In this document: positions 30,211-38,821 of the stretch, piece after piece | Position numbering within the stretch: the stretch's first letter is position 1 | Layout: each line of letters opens with the position of its first letter | NCBI GenBank assembly: GCA_017963165.1 | Contig: JAGCTZ010000192.1 | Location: 1 to 38,821 of the forward strand | Length of the DNA: 38,821 nt | Direction of reading: 5' to 3' | DNA from: Treponema sp. | GTDB lineage: Bacteria; Spirochaetota; Spirochaetia; Treponematales; Treponemataceae | The notes under the pieces: generated by a model | What the model saw: only the letters and a program-made list of their open reading frames with translations | Database searches by the model: none | Told to the model about the DNA's origin: nothing | Made by a program: the position numbers and the translations under genes

Positions 30211-33033
30211 ATGATTATTGATAAAATTTTGACTGCAATTTTTGGTTCACAGAACGACCGAGACGTTAAAGCACTAAAACCAATTCTTGCTCTTGTAAAT
30301 GAAAAAGAAGAATGGGCAAAATCACTTCCAGCCGAAGAATACCCGAAACAGACAGAAAGATTTAAGAAAGAGCTTGCAGAAGGCAAAACTCTTGATGATA
30401 TATTGCCGGAAGCTTTTGCACTTGTTCGAGAAGCAGCCCGCCGTATCCGTGGTGAACGATATTTTGATGTTCAGATTATGGGTGCTATAAACCTTCATAA
30501 GGGTCGCATCACAGAAATGAAGACTGGTGAAGGTAAAACTCTTGTTGCAGTTGCACCTTCTTACCTTAATGCACTTACAGGAAAAGGCGTTCACGTTGTA
30601 ACAGTAAACGATTACCTTGCAGAACGCGATGCCAATACAATGCGTCCTGTTTTTGCTTATCTTGGAATGACAGTCGGTTCAATTCTTTCAAATATGGATA
30701 ATGATGCCCGACGTCAAGCTTATGCCTGCGATGTTACTTACGGTACAAATAATGAATTTGGTTTTGACTATCTGCGCGATAACATGCAGATTGACCTTAG
30801 AAATAAAGTTCAGCGTGGCTTTAACTACTGTATTGTCGACGAAATCGACTCTATTTTGATTGATGAAGCCAGAACTCCACTTATTATTTCTGGTGCCGGC
30901 GAAGATGATACATACAAATATCACGAAGTAGATAAATATGTAGGCGAACTTAAAGAAGTTGCAAAGGATCCAAAAACAGGTGAATATCCTGACGAAACAA
31001 TGCTTACTCCAGAAGAGCGTGCTGCAATCGAAGGAGACTATACTCTTGATGAAAAATCAAAGCGAGTTTCTTTTACAGACAAGGGTATGCTTCATATAAA
31101 CGAAATCCTTCACAAGCATAATCTTATTCGTGGTGCTCTTGAAGACGAAGAAAACTTTGAATACACACACTACTTTACACAGGCTCTGCGCGCTCATCTT
31201 TTATTCCATAATGATGTTGATTACATGGTTCGCGATGGACAGGTTCAGATTATTGATGAATTTACAGGTCGTGTTCTTGAAGGACGACGCTATTCAGATG
31301 GACTTCATCAGGCTATTGAAGCAAAAGAGCATATCAGAATTGCTCAGCGCAACCGAACAATGGCAACAATCACTTTCCAGAACTTCTTCCGTATGTACGA
31401 CAAGCTTTCTGGTATGACCGGTACTGCCGCTACAGAAGCAGTCGAATTCAATAAGATTTATGGACTTGATGTTGTTGCAATTCCAACAAACCTTCCTGTT
31501 GCCCGTAAAGATGAAAACGACGAAGTTTATCTTAATGAACAAGATAAATGGGAAGCAATTGCAAAAGAAATTAAAGCTGCTCACGACAGAGGACAGCCAG
31601 TTCTTGTAGGTACAGTTTCCGTAGAAAAATCAGAAATTCTTGATGCCCTTCTTACTCGCAAAGGAATACGACACGAAGTTTTGAATGCAAAGAACCATGC
31701 ACGCGAAGCTCTTATTATTGCCGAAGCAGGTGCAAAGGGTGCTGTAACAATTGCAACAAACATGGCTGGTCGTGGTACCGATATCAAGCTTGGTGGAAAC
31801 CCTGAATTCCGTGCAAGAAAACGAGCCGGAACAGATGCATCAGAAGAACAGTATCAGGCAGCACTTGCAATTGAAAAAGAAAAATGGCAGAAGGATTATG
31901 AAGAAGTACGAGCCCTTGGAGGTTTGTATGTAATTGGTTCTGAACGTCATGAATCACGCCGTATTGATAACCAGTTGCGTGGACGTTCCGGACGACAAGG
32001 TGACCCTGGACGCTCAAAATTCTACATTTCTATGGATGATGATTTGATGCGACTCTTTGGCGGCGAAAAGATGAAGGTTATGATGAGCCGAATCGGTATG
32101 CAGCCGGGAGAACCAATTGATCACCCATGGCTTAACAAAGGTATTGAAAATGCTCAGAAAAAGGTAGAAGACCGCAACTTTGAAATTCGTAAGCATTTGC
32201 TTGACTATGATGATGTTTTGAACGAGCAGCGTTCCGTTATTTACGAACAGAGAGACCAGCTTCTTGCAGATAACAATCTTTCTGAACGCGTAATGAATAA
32301 TGCAAAAGACCTTGTAGAAGATTTGTTTGATGAATACGAAGCAGCTTCTAAGAAAAACAAGAATGACAATACTCCATTGGCAAATCTTAATGAAGCAATA
32401 AGAAGCAATTTTGGACTTCAACTCCCAGCCGAAAGACTTACAAAAGAAGCTGTTATAGCCGAACTCCAGAACGATATTACAGAAAAAGAATCTCTTGCCG
32501 GTAAAGAAAACCTTAATATGTTTATCCGTTACCAGTATGTTCAGATAATCGACAGAAAGTGGCTTGATCAGCTCGAAACACTTGAAGGCTTGCGCGAGGC
32601 TGTAAGTCTTCGTTCTTACGGTTCAAAGAACCCTCTTACAGAATATAAGATTGACGGCTTTAATATTTTTGACGAAATGATGTCTTCTATCCGTACAACT
32701 GTAATGTCACGCGTATTTAAGGTAAAGATTCAGCTTTCTCCGGAAGCTGCAGAACATCGTCGCCGCATGCTCGAAGCTCAGAACAACCAGATGAACGCAC
32801 AGCATTCAGATGCAAAGCAGTTTGGTGCAGCAGTTCAGGCAAATACAGCAGAACGAACAGCACAGTCAACCTTTAGCGGTGATGCCGCAAGAAGACAGGC
32901 AGCAAGCGGTGCAATGCAGAAACAGACTCAAAGTTCAAATGCAACTGTACGCCGTACAATGCCTAAGGTAGGACGAAACGATCCTTGCCCTTGCGGAAGC
33001 GGAAAGAAATATAAGCAGTGTTGCGGACGTTAA
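30211..33033 (+). CDS. secA: Preprotein translocase ATPase SecA
   Basis: SecA is the motor that pushes unfolded preproteins through SecYEG. The 940-residue protein has Walker A KTGEGKT (104-110), the preprotein-binding and DEAD-like region [12 protein letters not shown], the helicase-2 motifs [14 protein letters not shown] and [22 protein letters not shown], and the wing and scaffold regions. The C-terminal zinc-binding tail [13 protein letters not shown] (Cys926, 928, 937, 938), used for SecB or ribosome contact, is preserved. The linker before the tail is Gln/Ala-rich. The stop codon shares TTAA with the stop of the converging lepB gene. Confidence 0.98.
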   Translation: MIIDKILTAIFGSQNDRDVKALKPILALVNEKEEWAKSLPAEEYPKQTERFKKELAEGKTLDDILPEAFALVREAARRIRGERYFDVQIMGAINLHKGRITEMKTGEGKTLVAVAPSYLNALTGKGVHVVTVNDYLAERDANTMRPVFAYLGMTVGSILSNMDNDARRQAYACDVTYGTNNEFGFDYLRDNMQIDLRNKVQRGFNYCIVDEIDSILIDEARTPLIISGAGEDDTYKYHEVDKYVGELKEVAKDPKTGEYPDETMLTPEERAAIEGDYTLDEKSKRVSFTDKGMLHINEILHKHNLIRGALEDEENFEYTHYFTQALRAHLLFHNDVDYMVRDGQVQIIDEFTGRVLEGRRYSDGLHQAIEAKEHIRIAQRNRTMATITFQNFFRMYDKLSGMTGTAATEAVEFNKIYGLDVVAIPTNLPVARKDENDEVYLNEQDKWEAIAKEIKAAHDRGQPVLVGTVSVEKSEILDALLTRKGIRHEVLNAKNHAREALIIAEAGAKGAVTIATNMAGRGTDIKLGGNPEFRARKRAGTDASEEQYQAALAIEKEKWQKDYEEVRALGGLYVIGSERHESRRIDNQLRGRSGRQGDPGRSKFYISMDDDLMRLFGGEKMKVMMSRIGMQPGEPIDHPWLNKGIENAQKKVEDRNFEIRKHLLDYDDVLNEQRSVIYEQRDQLLADNNLSERVMNNAKDLVEDLFDEYEAASKKNKNDNTPLANLNEAIRSNFGLQLPAERLTKEAVIAELQNDITEKESLAGKENLNMFIRYQYVQIIDRKWLDQLETLEGLREAVSLRSYGSKNPLTEYKIDGFNIFDEMMSSIRTTVMSRVFKVKIQLSPEAAEHRRRMLEAQNNQMNAQHSDAKQFGAAVQANTAERTAQSTFSGDAARRQAASGAMQKQTQSSNATVRRTMPKVGRNDPCPCGSGKKYKQCCGR

Positions 33034-34829
33034 CGAGGCTGAACCATACCTCTTCTATTTCCAGGCCAGAAGCGGTATGAAGGCTTACCGATAATCAGTT
33101 TTTTATCAACATAATGAGGATCCATCTGTGAAGTATAAGTAACAGACAACGGATCCTCTTTTGTTAATACTGTATCAAATTCTTTTGCTGAATGACGGAA
33201 ATCAAGAGAATTAAAGCGGTTATCTCCCATCATAAAGTAACAGTTTTCTGGAATATAATTTGGAGTTCCATCTGCTTCGCTTGCCGGGAAAACAGGCATA
33301 TTTCTTGAATCAAGAAGGCCGCGTACATACCAGTCGAGCATCTGTGCCTGTTCAAGAAGATCTGCGATTACGGTATCTGTATCACTCGAAGACATTGAAT
33401 AATTGCTTCTTATAAGATAAGCAGTGCGTGAAATAAGTTCTCCATAAAGCATTTTTGTCATTACATTAAGGCGGTAGTTGCTTTCTGAATAAATATCGCG
33501 GACATTATCCTTTGAATCTATCCATGAAGTTATGAATTTTTCGAACCATTCAATTCCCTGCGAAGTATTCATGATTTTTCTTGTTATATCTTCATAACCA
33601 TAGAAAAGTTCCAGTTCGTCATAAGATTCTGGTGGATTAAAGCCACTTAAAAGATTATCTGTAAAAGAAAGATTCTTTACAGTTCGTACAAGTTCTTTTG
33701 CACGGAAAGCAGCAGCTTCAAGGTCATAATTACGTCGTTTTTCTTCAAAATCAAGCATTTCCTGATAATTTGCAGAAGCAGATTTTACTACAGTCTGAAG
33801 ATTTGAACCAGATCTGTTTGGTTGAAGCGAAGAAAGTGGGAAAGTTTCGATTTTTAAAAGTAAATTACTATTTACCTTTGACAAATCCCAGCAGGCAAAT
33901 TTTGCATCTTCTTCAACAGGTGTAAATTCATCACTATCCTTTGTACGATGATACAGAACGCCATCCTGCATTACAAGCTGCTCGCCCGGAACACCACAGA
34001 TACGTTTTACAAGCGGATCATATTTTAATTCTCCGTTTTCGTCTGTATTAAGATTTACAGCCATAAAGGTAAGCATATATACAAGCTGGGAAGTAACTGT
34101 CTTTATTTCTGATTTTCTGTCAATTTTATAATGCGGATTTCGGACAACAACAATATCACCGCGCTTATATTTTGTAAAATCATCAAGTCCAATATCTGTA
34201 AGCGGAAATTTTGGACCACAATTAAGTTTTGTTACTGCAACCCTGTCTTTTACAAGGAAAGTTGGTACCATCGATTCTGAAGGAATAACATAAAGCTGGA
34301 GTACAAAAATCTGAATAAGTAAAACCATGAAAACTGCCTGAACAAGGGCATCAATCCAGTCTATAATTTCAAAAAGCACCCAGGCAATTCCGTGACGCGT
34401 CTTTTTCTTTGTATATGGAACATTCCAGTTTTGAGTAATAACTTTGATTCTTTTTTCATTTATACAGAAAGAAAGTACAAGTGAAAAAATAAAAACAATA
34501 CACCACAAAAATACGGTTACAACATCATACCAGTACGGAGTACCAAACTGGCCTGCTCTTCTTATTACAAAGCTGAAAAGCAGAACAAACGGCAAATATT
34601 GTGTAAGCCTTAAAATTACCGGAATATGCTTTGAATCTTTTTTAAGAACAACCTTAAAAAAGCAAAAATAAACTGTAATTGCTGTATAAATAACAGCTAC
34701 AGGAAGTGCAACAAGTGAAATATCTGCATGAAAACTTATACAAAAAAGTGAAAAAATAATTGCAGAGATTAATTCAATATAAACGTAGATAGAAAAACGT
34801 ACTGATTTTTTATTATTATCTTTTGCCAT
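33030..34829 (-). CDS. lepB: Signal peptidase I, unusually long
   Basis: Type I signal peptidase removes signal peptides from exported proteins on the outer face of the inner membrane. The 599-residue product is about twice the usual size. An N-terminal part holds four or five hydrophobic helices (about 13-122, 160-180). The catalytic Ser186 lies in IPSESMVPT, Lys275 in [11 protein letters not shown], and the closing box is [12 protein letters not shown] (534 onward). Between the Lys box and MGDN there are about 250 residues, where Gram-positive enzymes have about 40 and E. coli about 120; this insert is polar and largely helical. The start has no Shine-Dalgarno; TGTTATATT ends 6 nt upstream. 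Confidence 0.92.
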   Translation of the reverse strand: MAKDNNKKSVRFSIYVYIELISAIIFSLFCISFHADISLVALPVAVIYTAITVYFCFFKVVLKKDSKHIPVILRLTQYLPFVLLFSFVIRRAGQFGTPYWYDVVTVFLWCIVFIFSLVLSFCINEKRIKVITQNWNVPYTKKKTRHGIAWVLFEIIDWIDALVQAVFMVLLIQIFVLQLYVIPSESMVPTFLVKDRVAVTKLNCGPKFPLTDIGLDDFTKYKRGDIVVVRNPHYKIDRKSEIKTVTSQLVYMLTFMAVNLNTDENGELKYDPLVKRICGVPGEQLVMQDGVLYHRTKDSDEFTPVEEDAKFACWDLSKVNSNLLLKIETFPLSSLQPNRSGSNLQTVVKSASANYQEMLDFEEKRRNYDLEAAAFRAKELVRTVKNLSFTDNLLSGFNPPESYDELELFYGYEDITRKIMNTSQGIEWFEKFITSWIDSKDNVRDIYSESNYRLNVMTKMLYGELISRTAYLIRSNYSMSSSDTDTVIADLLEQAQMLDWYVRGLLDSRNMPVFPASEADGTPNYIPENCYFMMGDNRFNSLDFRHSAKEFDTVLTKEDPLSVTYTSQMDPHYVDKKLIIGKPSYRFWPGNRRGMVQPR

Positions 34830-34835
34830 ATTAAT

Positions 34836-34844
34836 AATATAACA
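34836..34844 (-). promoter_or_regulatory. Extended -10 promoter of lepB
   Basis: On the minus strand TGTTATATT is followed by six bases and the lepB ATG. The expected start site coincides with the start codon, so the transcript would be leaderless. Confidence 0.55.
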
Positions 34845-34848
34845 AATT

Positions 34849-35646
34849 TTACATTATTATGTTACAGTTTTTCAAAAATAATTGATTAAAATTGTTTTGA
34901 ATAGACATGACAAGTTTTTCTGGAGACTCATTACGGATTTCGCAAAATGCAGAAAAGATTTTTTTAATATCAGCAGGATTTGTGTGAGATTCACCTTTTA
35001 AGAACTGCCAGGGAGCATCAGTTTCGGTGAGAATAACATTTTTTGGAAGTTCCTTTACACAGGCAATTACTTTTTTATTATTGTTCATTACCTGTTTTCC
35101 AAAGCTGAAATATCCGTTTATTCCTCTGTTTAAAAGAGACTTTGCTTCTGCTGTTGTCCCCATAAACGAATGAAACAGAACTGCAGGAAGTCTTTTTAAC
35201 TGTTTACTATATTCAAAGAGTTTTTCATTTGCTTTGCGGCAATGAATTACAAGAGGAAGTTTATATTGCAGAGCCAGCTCAAGTTGAATATTAAACATTT
35301 TTTCCTGTATTACTGCGACGGCTTTGAATTCATCATTAAAATAATCAAAACCTGCCTCGCCAATTGCAGCAAGCTGTTTGTTTTTTAACAGTTGCTCCAG
35401 AAAATCTGCGTTAGTTTGAATGTCGATATGTCCTGCACTTTGGGGATGAAGTCCGTATGAAAGAAATATTTTTTGTTTTTGCGCTTCAAGAAACTTCTGA
35501 ACAACTTCCCACTCTTCTATAGAATGATTACATGCACACGCAACAATATCTTCGGGAAAATCATCTTTTATAAGCTCGTCATATATACAATCAGCCAAAT
35601 GAAAATGAGCATCAAAATATAAAAATTTTTCATTTTTTTCTAACAT
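34849..35646 (-). CDS. TatD family metal-dependent deoxyribonuclease
   Basis: A 265-residue amidohydrolase-fold hydrolase of the TatD/YcfH/YabD group, metal-dependent nucleases or deoxyribonucleases. Metal ligands are visible: His14 and His16 in DAHFHLAD, the glutamate of IGEAGFDY, the histidines of LVIHCRKA and LFHSFMG, and the aspartate of TETDAPW. The family motif SYGLHPQSAG is also present. The ATG lacks a Shine-Dalgarno and has TATAAT (35659-35654, minus strand) ending 7 nt upstream, so it is a leaderless candidate. lepB starts 19 bp downstream with its own -10 box. Confidence 0.9.
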   Translation of the reverse strand: MLEKNEKFLYFDAHFHLADCIYDELIKDDFPEDIVACACNHSIEEWEVVQKFLEAQKQKIFLSYGLHPQSAGHIDIQTNADFLEQLLKNKQLAAIGEAGFDYFNDEFKAVAVIQEKMFNIQLELALQYKLPLVIHCRKANEKLFEYSKQLKRLPAVLFHSFMGTTAEAKSLLNRGINGYFSFGKQVMNNNKKVIACVKELPKNVILTETDAPWQFLKGESHTNPADIKKIFSAFCEIRNESPEKLVMSIQNNFNQLFLKNCNIIM

Positions 35647-35653
35647 ATTTTTT

Positions 35654-35659
35654 ATTATA
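35654..35659 (-). promoter_or_regulatory. -10 box of the tatD-type gene
   Basis: Perfect TATAAT on the minus strand, seven bases before the ATG at 35646, without a ribosome-binding site in between. No TGn extension and no clear -35. Confidence 0.5.
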
Positions 35660-35706
35660 TCCGAAAATAAAGTATAGTGAATATCATTTTTTTGGGGGAA
35701 ATAAAA

Positions 35707-35919
35707 ATGAAAAGTTACACACTTAAAAGCATTGGAAAAACATCAGACTACATGACAATCGTACGCGAAATGGAAGATGGATTCGTTGTAAAAATCTTCC
35801 GCGACATGGACGGTTATGAAGATATTAAAACAGATTATATCAGCAAGGAACTTTTTGAAAGCTGCATCCGCACAGGATACCTTACAGAAATCAAAGAGAA
35901 AGTTGCTGTAGGAGCATAA
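35707..35919 (+). CDS. Small conserved-looking protein of unknown function
   Basis: A 70-residue soluble protein. It is mixed alpha/beta, with a repeated strand character (SYTLKSIGKTSDYMTIV, DGFVVKIFRDMDGYEDI) and a helix SKELFESCIRTGYL. It has no signal peptide, membrane helix or known motif. The ATG at 35707 is chosen because GGGGGA lies 7 nt upstream; an in-frame ATG ten codons earlier would place that site inside the gene. Codon use is like its neighbours, which supports a real gene. A TATAGT (35673-35678) may be its -10. The last 29 bp overlap the 3' end of the converging miaA. Confidence 0.72.
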   Translation: MKSYTLKSIGKTSDYMTIVREMEDGFVVKIFRDMDGYEDIKTDYISKELFESCIRTGYLTEIKEKVAVGA

Positions 35920-36853
35920 CAGCTTCATCGCATCTGGCTTTTTTATCCTGAACCGGTGAAAGCCAATGGATTTCCACACCTTTTTTTTCCATCATCCTGA
36001 ACCAGGTTTCCTGCCTTTTGGCAAACTGGCGGATGGCAATGAACAGCTCATCATAGAGCTGTTCTTTTGTTTTTAAATCACCCTTCAAAAATAAAGAACA
36101 ATAACGATACTCAAGCCCGAGCTTTTCAAGGCGTTCCCAGGTAATTCCGCTGTCATGAATTGACTGAACTTCTTCAAGCATTCCATTATCAAGGCGTTCG
36201 CGAAGACGGATGCTTATATTTTCCCAGATTTTCGGTCTGTCTAGAGTTGTTCCGATTATGAATGGTTTAATTTCAGGACGGTCAATTGAAGTTGTATCAT
36301 ACCCTGCTTTTTTTGCTTCTATTATTTCAAGCGCTTTTATTACGCGGTCTTTTTCAAGTAAGTCATTTTTTGTATGAAGGTCGGGCTGAAGCTTTATGAG
36401 ACGGTCAGCAAGTTCTTCAAGTGGAGTTGCCTCTAGTTTTGCATGAAGTTCAGGATTTTCTGGCAGATTTACAAGCTGATAATCACGAACAATTGAGTCT
36501 ATATACATACCAGTTCCGCCTACAACAACAGGAAGCTTTCCCCTGCTTTGAATATCTTTAAAAGCGCGGTAAAAATCCTGCTGGTAATTGTAAACTGTGT
36601 ACTCGGCAGGAAGGTCGATGATGTCTATTAAATGGTATGGAATTGGAGTGCCGTCAACAGTGTATTCATCCAGATCCTTGCCGGAACCAATATCAAGATG
36701 TCGGTAAGTCTGGCGTGAGTCAGCGGAAATAATTTCGCCGTTGAATTGATGAGCAAGCGCAACACCAATAGATGTTTTTCCAACTGCTGTAGGTCCGAGT
36801 ACAATTACGCTGTTATATTTTTTAGTTTCGTTAGATGACACGGCATACCACAC
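35891..36853 (-). CDS. miaA: tRNA dimethylallyltransferase
   Basis: MiaA adds a dimethylallyl group to N6 of A37 in tRNAs that read codons beginning with U. The 320-residue protein has the P-loop GPTAVGKT (20-27), the substrate motif ISADSRQTYRHLDIGSGKD, the GGTGMYIDSIV loop and the later GLEYRYCSLFLKG region, which carries the Y/R pattern of the catalytic channel. The start is uncertain. The frame opens with GTG at 36853, 23 nt inside the end of the upstream rlmI-like gene, and another GTG lies four codons later; neither has a good ribosome-binding site, so coupling is likely. Confidence 0.95.
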   Translation of the reverse strand: MWYAVSSNETKKYNSVIVLGPTAVGKTSIGVALAHQFNGEIISADSRQTYRHLDIGSGKDLDEYTVDGTPIPYHLIDIIDLPAEYTVYNYQQDFYRAFKDIQSRGKLPVVVGGTGMYIDSIVRDYQLVNLPENPELHAKLEATPLEELADRLIKLQPDLHTKNDLLEKDRVIKALEIIEAKKAGYDTTSIDRPEIKPFIIGTTLDRPKIWENISIRLRERLDNGMLEEVQSIHDSGITWERLEKLGLEYRYCSLFLKGDLKTKEQLYDELFIAIRQFAKRQETWFRMMEKKGVEIHWLSPVQDKKARCDEAVMLLQQLSL

Positions 36854-38120
36854 ATTTTAAGTATTCTGATTTTGGGTAGCCTAAAAGGACTGGATGGTCA
36901 GGCCCTGCCCCATGCTTTTCAAGAATCTGTACGCGTCGGTGACTGTCCATTGCAGAATGCATAATCATATCGCAGAACATGTTTGTTTCCATAAAGTAAG
37001 AACAAGAACAAGTTACGAGGATACCGTTTGGTTTTAGCAGGCGCATTGCGCGAAGATTTATTTCTTTATAGCCGCCGTATGCTTTTTCAATCATCTTTGC
37101 AGATTTTGTAAATGCTGGTGGGTCAAGAACAATTACATCAAACTTTTCGCCTGCTGCTTCATATTGCTTGAGCAAATCAAAAACATCAGCGCAAACGGCT
37201 TTCATTTTGTTGCCGGCTTTGTTGAGTTCGATGTTATGATTTACCATTTCAACAGCTTCCGGAGAAATATCTACAGAAATAACTTCACTTGCTCCGGATT
37301 TATATGCATTAAGGCCAAAGGCCCCGGTATGAGTAAATGTATCAAGCACGCGCTTATCTTTGCAGAATCGCGCAGCTACCTGACGGTTAAATTTCTGGTC
37401 TAAGAAATATCCAGTCTTCTGTCCGTTTACAATATCAACCCCAAGTTTTATTCCGTTTTCAATAATTGTAATTTTACCATCTGGGCCATTTGCAACCGGA
37501 AAATCCTCTTTTGTAATATCTAACCATCCAGCAACTTCAGGCAATCCTTCCTTTTCTCTTACCGAAGAATCAGAACGTTCAAAAATAGCATCAGGCTTAC
37601 AGATTTTACAAAGCGCACTAAGAATCTGCTTACGGAAAATATCACAGCTCAAAGAAAGAAACTGAATAAGTAAAATCACTTTGCTATTTTCATCGCAAAA
37701 GCGTTCGCAAATAAGTCCTGGAATTAAATCAGCCTCACCAAAAATCAAACGGTAAGAATCATTTTTGCTGTAATACATCTGGCGCAGGCTATAAGCATCC
37801 AAAACTCTTTTTTCAAAATAAGCTTCAGTATCAGCAAGAATAACATCAGCATTTTCGTGCCCGATTATCCTCACAGCAATCTTAGATTTTTTATTAAGAA
37901 TACCTGTGCCTAAAAATCCACCGGCCTTAGAATAAACTTCAACCGCAGTCCCGTCATCAAGCGTACATTCCGCAAAGCTTTCGTTTTTCCAGGCATCCTT
38001 TTCGCTGCCTCTATGCTTTATATAAGAAATCTCATTATCAAAAACCCAAGGCATCCCCTGCAAGATTTCTTTTTCTTCATTCTTATTCAAAAATATTCTA
38101 GGATAATTATTTGCACTCAT
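36831..38120 (-). CDS. SAM-dependent rRNA methyltransferase, RlmI/RlmK-like
   Basis: A 429-residue class I methyltransferase of the RlmI/RlmK (COG1092) family, which makes 5-methylcytosine or m7G in 23S rRNA. An N-terminal PUA domain (about 6-85, IFLNKNEEKEILQGMPWVFDNEI) is followed by the EEHG-type central domain, then the Rossmann fold. This has NGQKTGYFLDQKFNR, the SAM motif DTFTHTGAFGLNA, the acidic turn VISVDISPEAVE, the catalytic VLDPPAFTK and the TCSCSYFM cysteines. It heads a two-gene unit with miaA. No Shine-Dalgarno is visible; a full promoter with extended -10 ends 7 nt before the ATG. Confidence 0.9.
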   Translation of the reverse strand: MSANNYPRIFLNKNEEKEILQGMPWVFDNEISYIKHRGSEKDAWKNESFAECTLDDGTAVEVYSKAGGFLGTGILNKKSKIAVRIIGHENADVILADTEAYFEKRVLDAYSLRQMYYSKNDSYRLIFGEADLIPGLICERFCDENSKVILLIQFLSLSCDIFRKQILSALCKICKPDAIFERSDSSVREKEGLPEVAGWLDITKEDFPVANGPDGKITIIENGIKLGVDIVNGQKTGYFLDQKFNRQVAARFCKDKRVLDTFTHTGAFGLNAYKSGASEVISVDISPEAVEMVNHNIELNKAGNKMKAVCADVFDLLKQYEAAGEKFDVIVLDPPAFTKSAKMIEKAYGGYKEINLRAMRLLKPNGILVTCSCSYFMETNMFCDMIMHSAMDSHRRVQILEKHGAGPDHPVLLGYPKSEYLKCVVCRVI

Positions 38121-38127
38121 GGGTAGT

Positions 38128-38156
38128 ATTTTAGCAGAAACGTGATATAATTACAA
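38128..38156 (-). promoter_or_regulatory. Promoter of the rlmI-like gene
   Basis: On the minus strand: TTGTAA (38156-38151), a 17-bp spacer ending in TGC, and TAAAAT (38133-38128). The ATG follows seven bases later, so transcription should start at the start codon. Confidence 0.66.
38143..38151 (+). promoter_or_regulatory. Extended -10 promoter of the coiled-coil lipoprotein gene
   Basis: TGATATAAT is a perfect -10 hexamer with TGn extension. The predicted start near 38158 leaves about 24 nt of leader containing AGAGG before the ATG at 38182. It overlaps the divergent rlmI-type promoter. Confidence 0.62.
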
Positions 38157-38181
38157 ATAAGTAAATCTAGAGGTTTAAAAA

Positions 38182-38821
38182 ATGAAAAAAAGTAAAGTAT
38201 GTATAATTGTATTTTTGACAGCTTTGATATCTTTTATTGGTTGTGATTCAAAAAAAGAAGATGAATTAAATCAAAAAATTGCTGAATTAACAGAATTGAA
38301 TTCAAGCTTCAAGAATGAAATATCTGAATTAAAAAATCAAATTGAAGAATTAGAAAATCAGAATACAGAATTAACAAATGAACTTAATAATCTTAAAGCA
38401 AGTGTTGTGGAACAAAAAAATGAAGTTTCATATGCAAACAATGATATTGAAAACCATGACATTTCTTATTCATTAAAAATCGAATATGACGGATTAGATA
38501 TCAAAATATTCCCAGAACCAGATTTTGGAAATGAAATATATACAATACAAAAAGATGATGAAATCCAAATTACAAATATTATCAGAGTTATAGAAAATGA
38601 TTATGTTTTTGTAAAAGCAAAGCTTGTGTCAGATCCTTCAATTGAGGGGTATATATATTTAGCACAAAATCCTTATAAAAACGGCAATTTTGAACCGGCA
38701 GAATTACTTGAAGTAGCTGGAAATAAAATCCAGACATTAAAGCTTGATTCAACATTCATTATTAGTGAAGGCACATCCATTAGAGAATTACCTTCAGAAA
38801 ACTCAAACAGCGTCCATGTAA
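38182..38821 (+). CDS. Coiled-coil SH3-like lipoprotein (3'-truncated)
   Basis: The frame is open to the window end, so only the first 213 residues are seen. The signal peptide ends in SFIGC (Cys21). A heptad-rich coiled coil follows (about 28-75, with repeated ELN, ELKNQ, EELENQN and ELTNELNNL blocks), recalling Lpp-type stalks. From about residue 95 a beta-rich region (LKIEYDGLDIKIFPEPDF, later FIISEGTSIRELPSENSN) looks like one or two bacterial SH3-like repeats. AGAGG 8 nt before the ATG supports the start. Its codons favour TTA for Leu and CAA for Gln, unlike the CTT/CAG habit of nearby genes, hinting at foreign or poorly adapted origin. Confidence 0.72.
   Translation, partial: MKKSKVCIIVFLTALISFIGCDSKKEDELNQKIAELTELNSSFKNEISELKNQIEELENQNTELTNELNNLKASVVEQKNEVSYANNDIENHDISYSLKIEYDGLDIKIFPEPDFGNEIYTIQKDDEIQITNIIRVIENDYVFVKAKLVSDPSIEGYIYLAQNPYKNGNFEPAELLEVAGNKIQTLKLDSTFIISEGTSIRELPSENSNSVHV

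Noticed and set aside
1..38821. CRISPR arrays, rRNA, transposases or prophage genes
   Set aside because: No regularly spaced repeats of CRISPR type, no rRNA sequence and no recognisable transposase, integrase or phage structural gene was seen on either strand.

Overview
The window looks like core chromosome of a spirochaete, most probably a host-associated or rumen/gut Treponema. This is inferred from the AT-rich composition, six short lipoproteins with loose spirochaete-type lipoboxes (FFSC, LASC, FTGC, FIGC), a short SMC, and housekeeping genes mixed with conserved proteins of unknown role. No species can be named from the sequence alone. There is no CRISPR array, no transposase or integrase gene and no rRNA.

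Layout. Bases 2-3498 (+): protein quality control, tig (5'-truncated), then clpP and clpX. A palindromic element with heptamer-repeat ends sits between tig and clpP. Bases 3559-5838: a GT4-type glycosyltransferase (-) and a DEAD-box helicase (+) diverge from back-to-back extended -10 promoters. Bases 5881-6016: a large nested hairpin. Bases 6107-14075 (+): a probable six-gene operon of smc, a one-TM protein, an acidic TPR lipoprotein, a SIMPL-domain lipoprotein, serS and an AI-2E-family membrane protein. Bases 14088-15690 (-): a lipoprotein and a possible PilZ-like protein. Bases 15737-16086: tRNA-Val(UAC) with promoter and terminator, followed by a 58-bp duplicate of its 3' end and terminator, which looks like an integration scar. 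Bases 16112-22225 (-): the classical translation operon rimP-nusA-infB-rbfA-truB, with a strong promoter and a terminator-like leader hairpin. Bases 22399-23837: an 88-nt long-hairpin RNA candidate and an OFA-type MFS transporter (-). Bases 23965-26045 (+): hisS and coaX. Bases 26037-30119 (-): a tight six-gene cluster of a lipoprotein, two membrane proteins, a Nudix hydrolase, an SH3-like lipoprotein and a NeuB-type synthase. Bases 30211-35646: secA (+) facing an oversized lepB (-), then tatD (-). Bases 35707-38120: a 70-aa protein (+), then rlmI and miaA (-). The window ends in a 3'-truncated coiled-coil lipoprotein (+) with different codon usage.

The genes mostly serve protein synthesis, folding and export: translation initiation and ribosome maturation, two aminoacyl-tRNA synthetases, tRNA/rRNA modification, trigger factor, ClpXP, SecA and signal peptidase. 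Chromosome maintenance (SMC) and envelope lipoproteins make up most of the rest.

The most notable signals are these. At least seven genes have an AT-rich -10 box 6-9 nt before their ATG and no visible Shine-Dalgarno, so they are probably transcribed leaderless. A dispersed repeat of the CCTTCGACAGGCTCAGG type occurs four times next to start or stop codons and appears to supply a terminator arm and ribosome-binding sites. A terminator-like hairpin starts right after the rimP-nusA promoter. SMC has no recognisable hinge, NusA carries a C-terminal zinc ribbon, and signal peptidase I has an insertion of roughly 225 residues. The 88-nt hairpin and two palindromic intergenic elements match no family I recognise.
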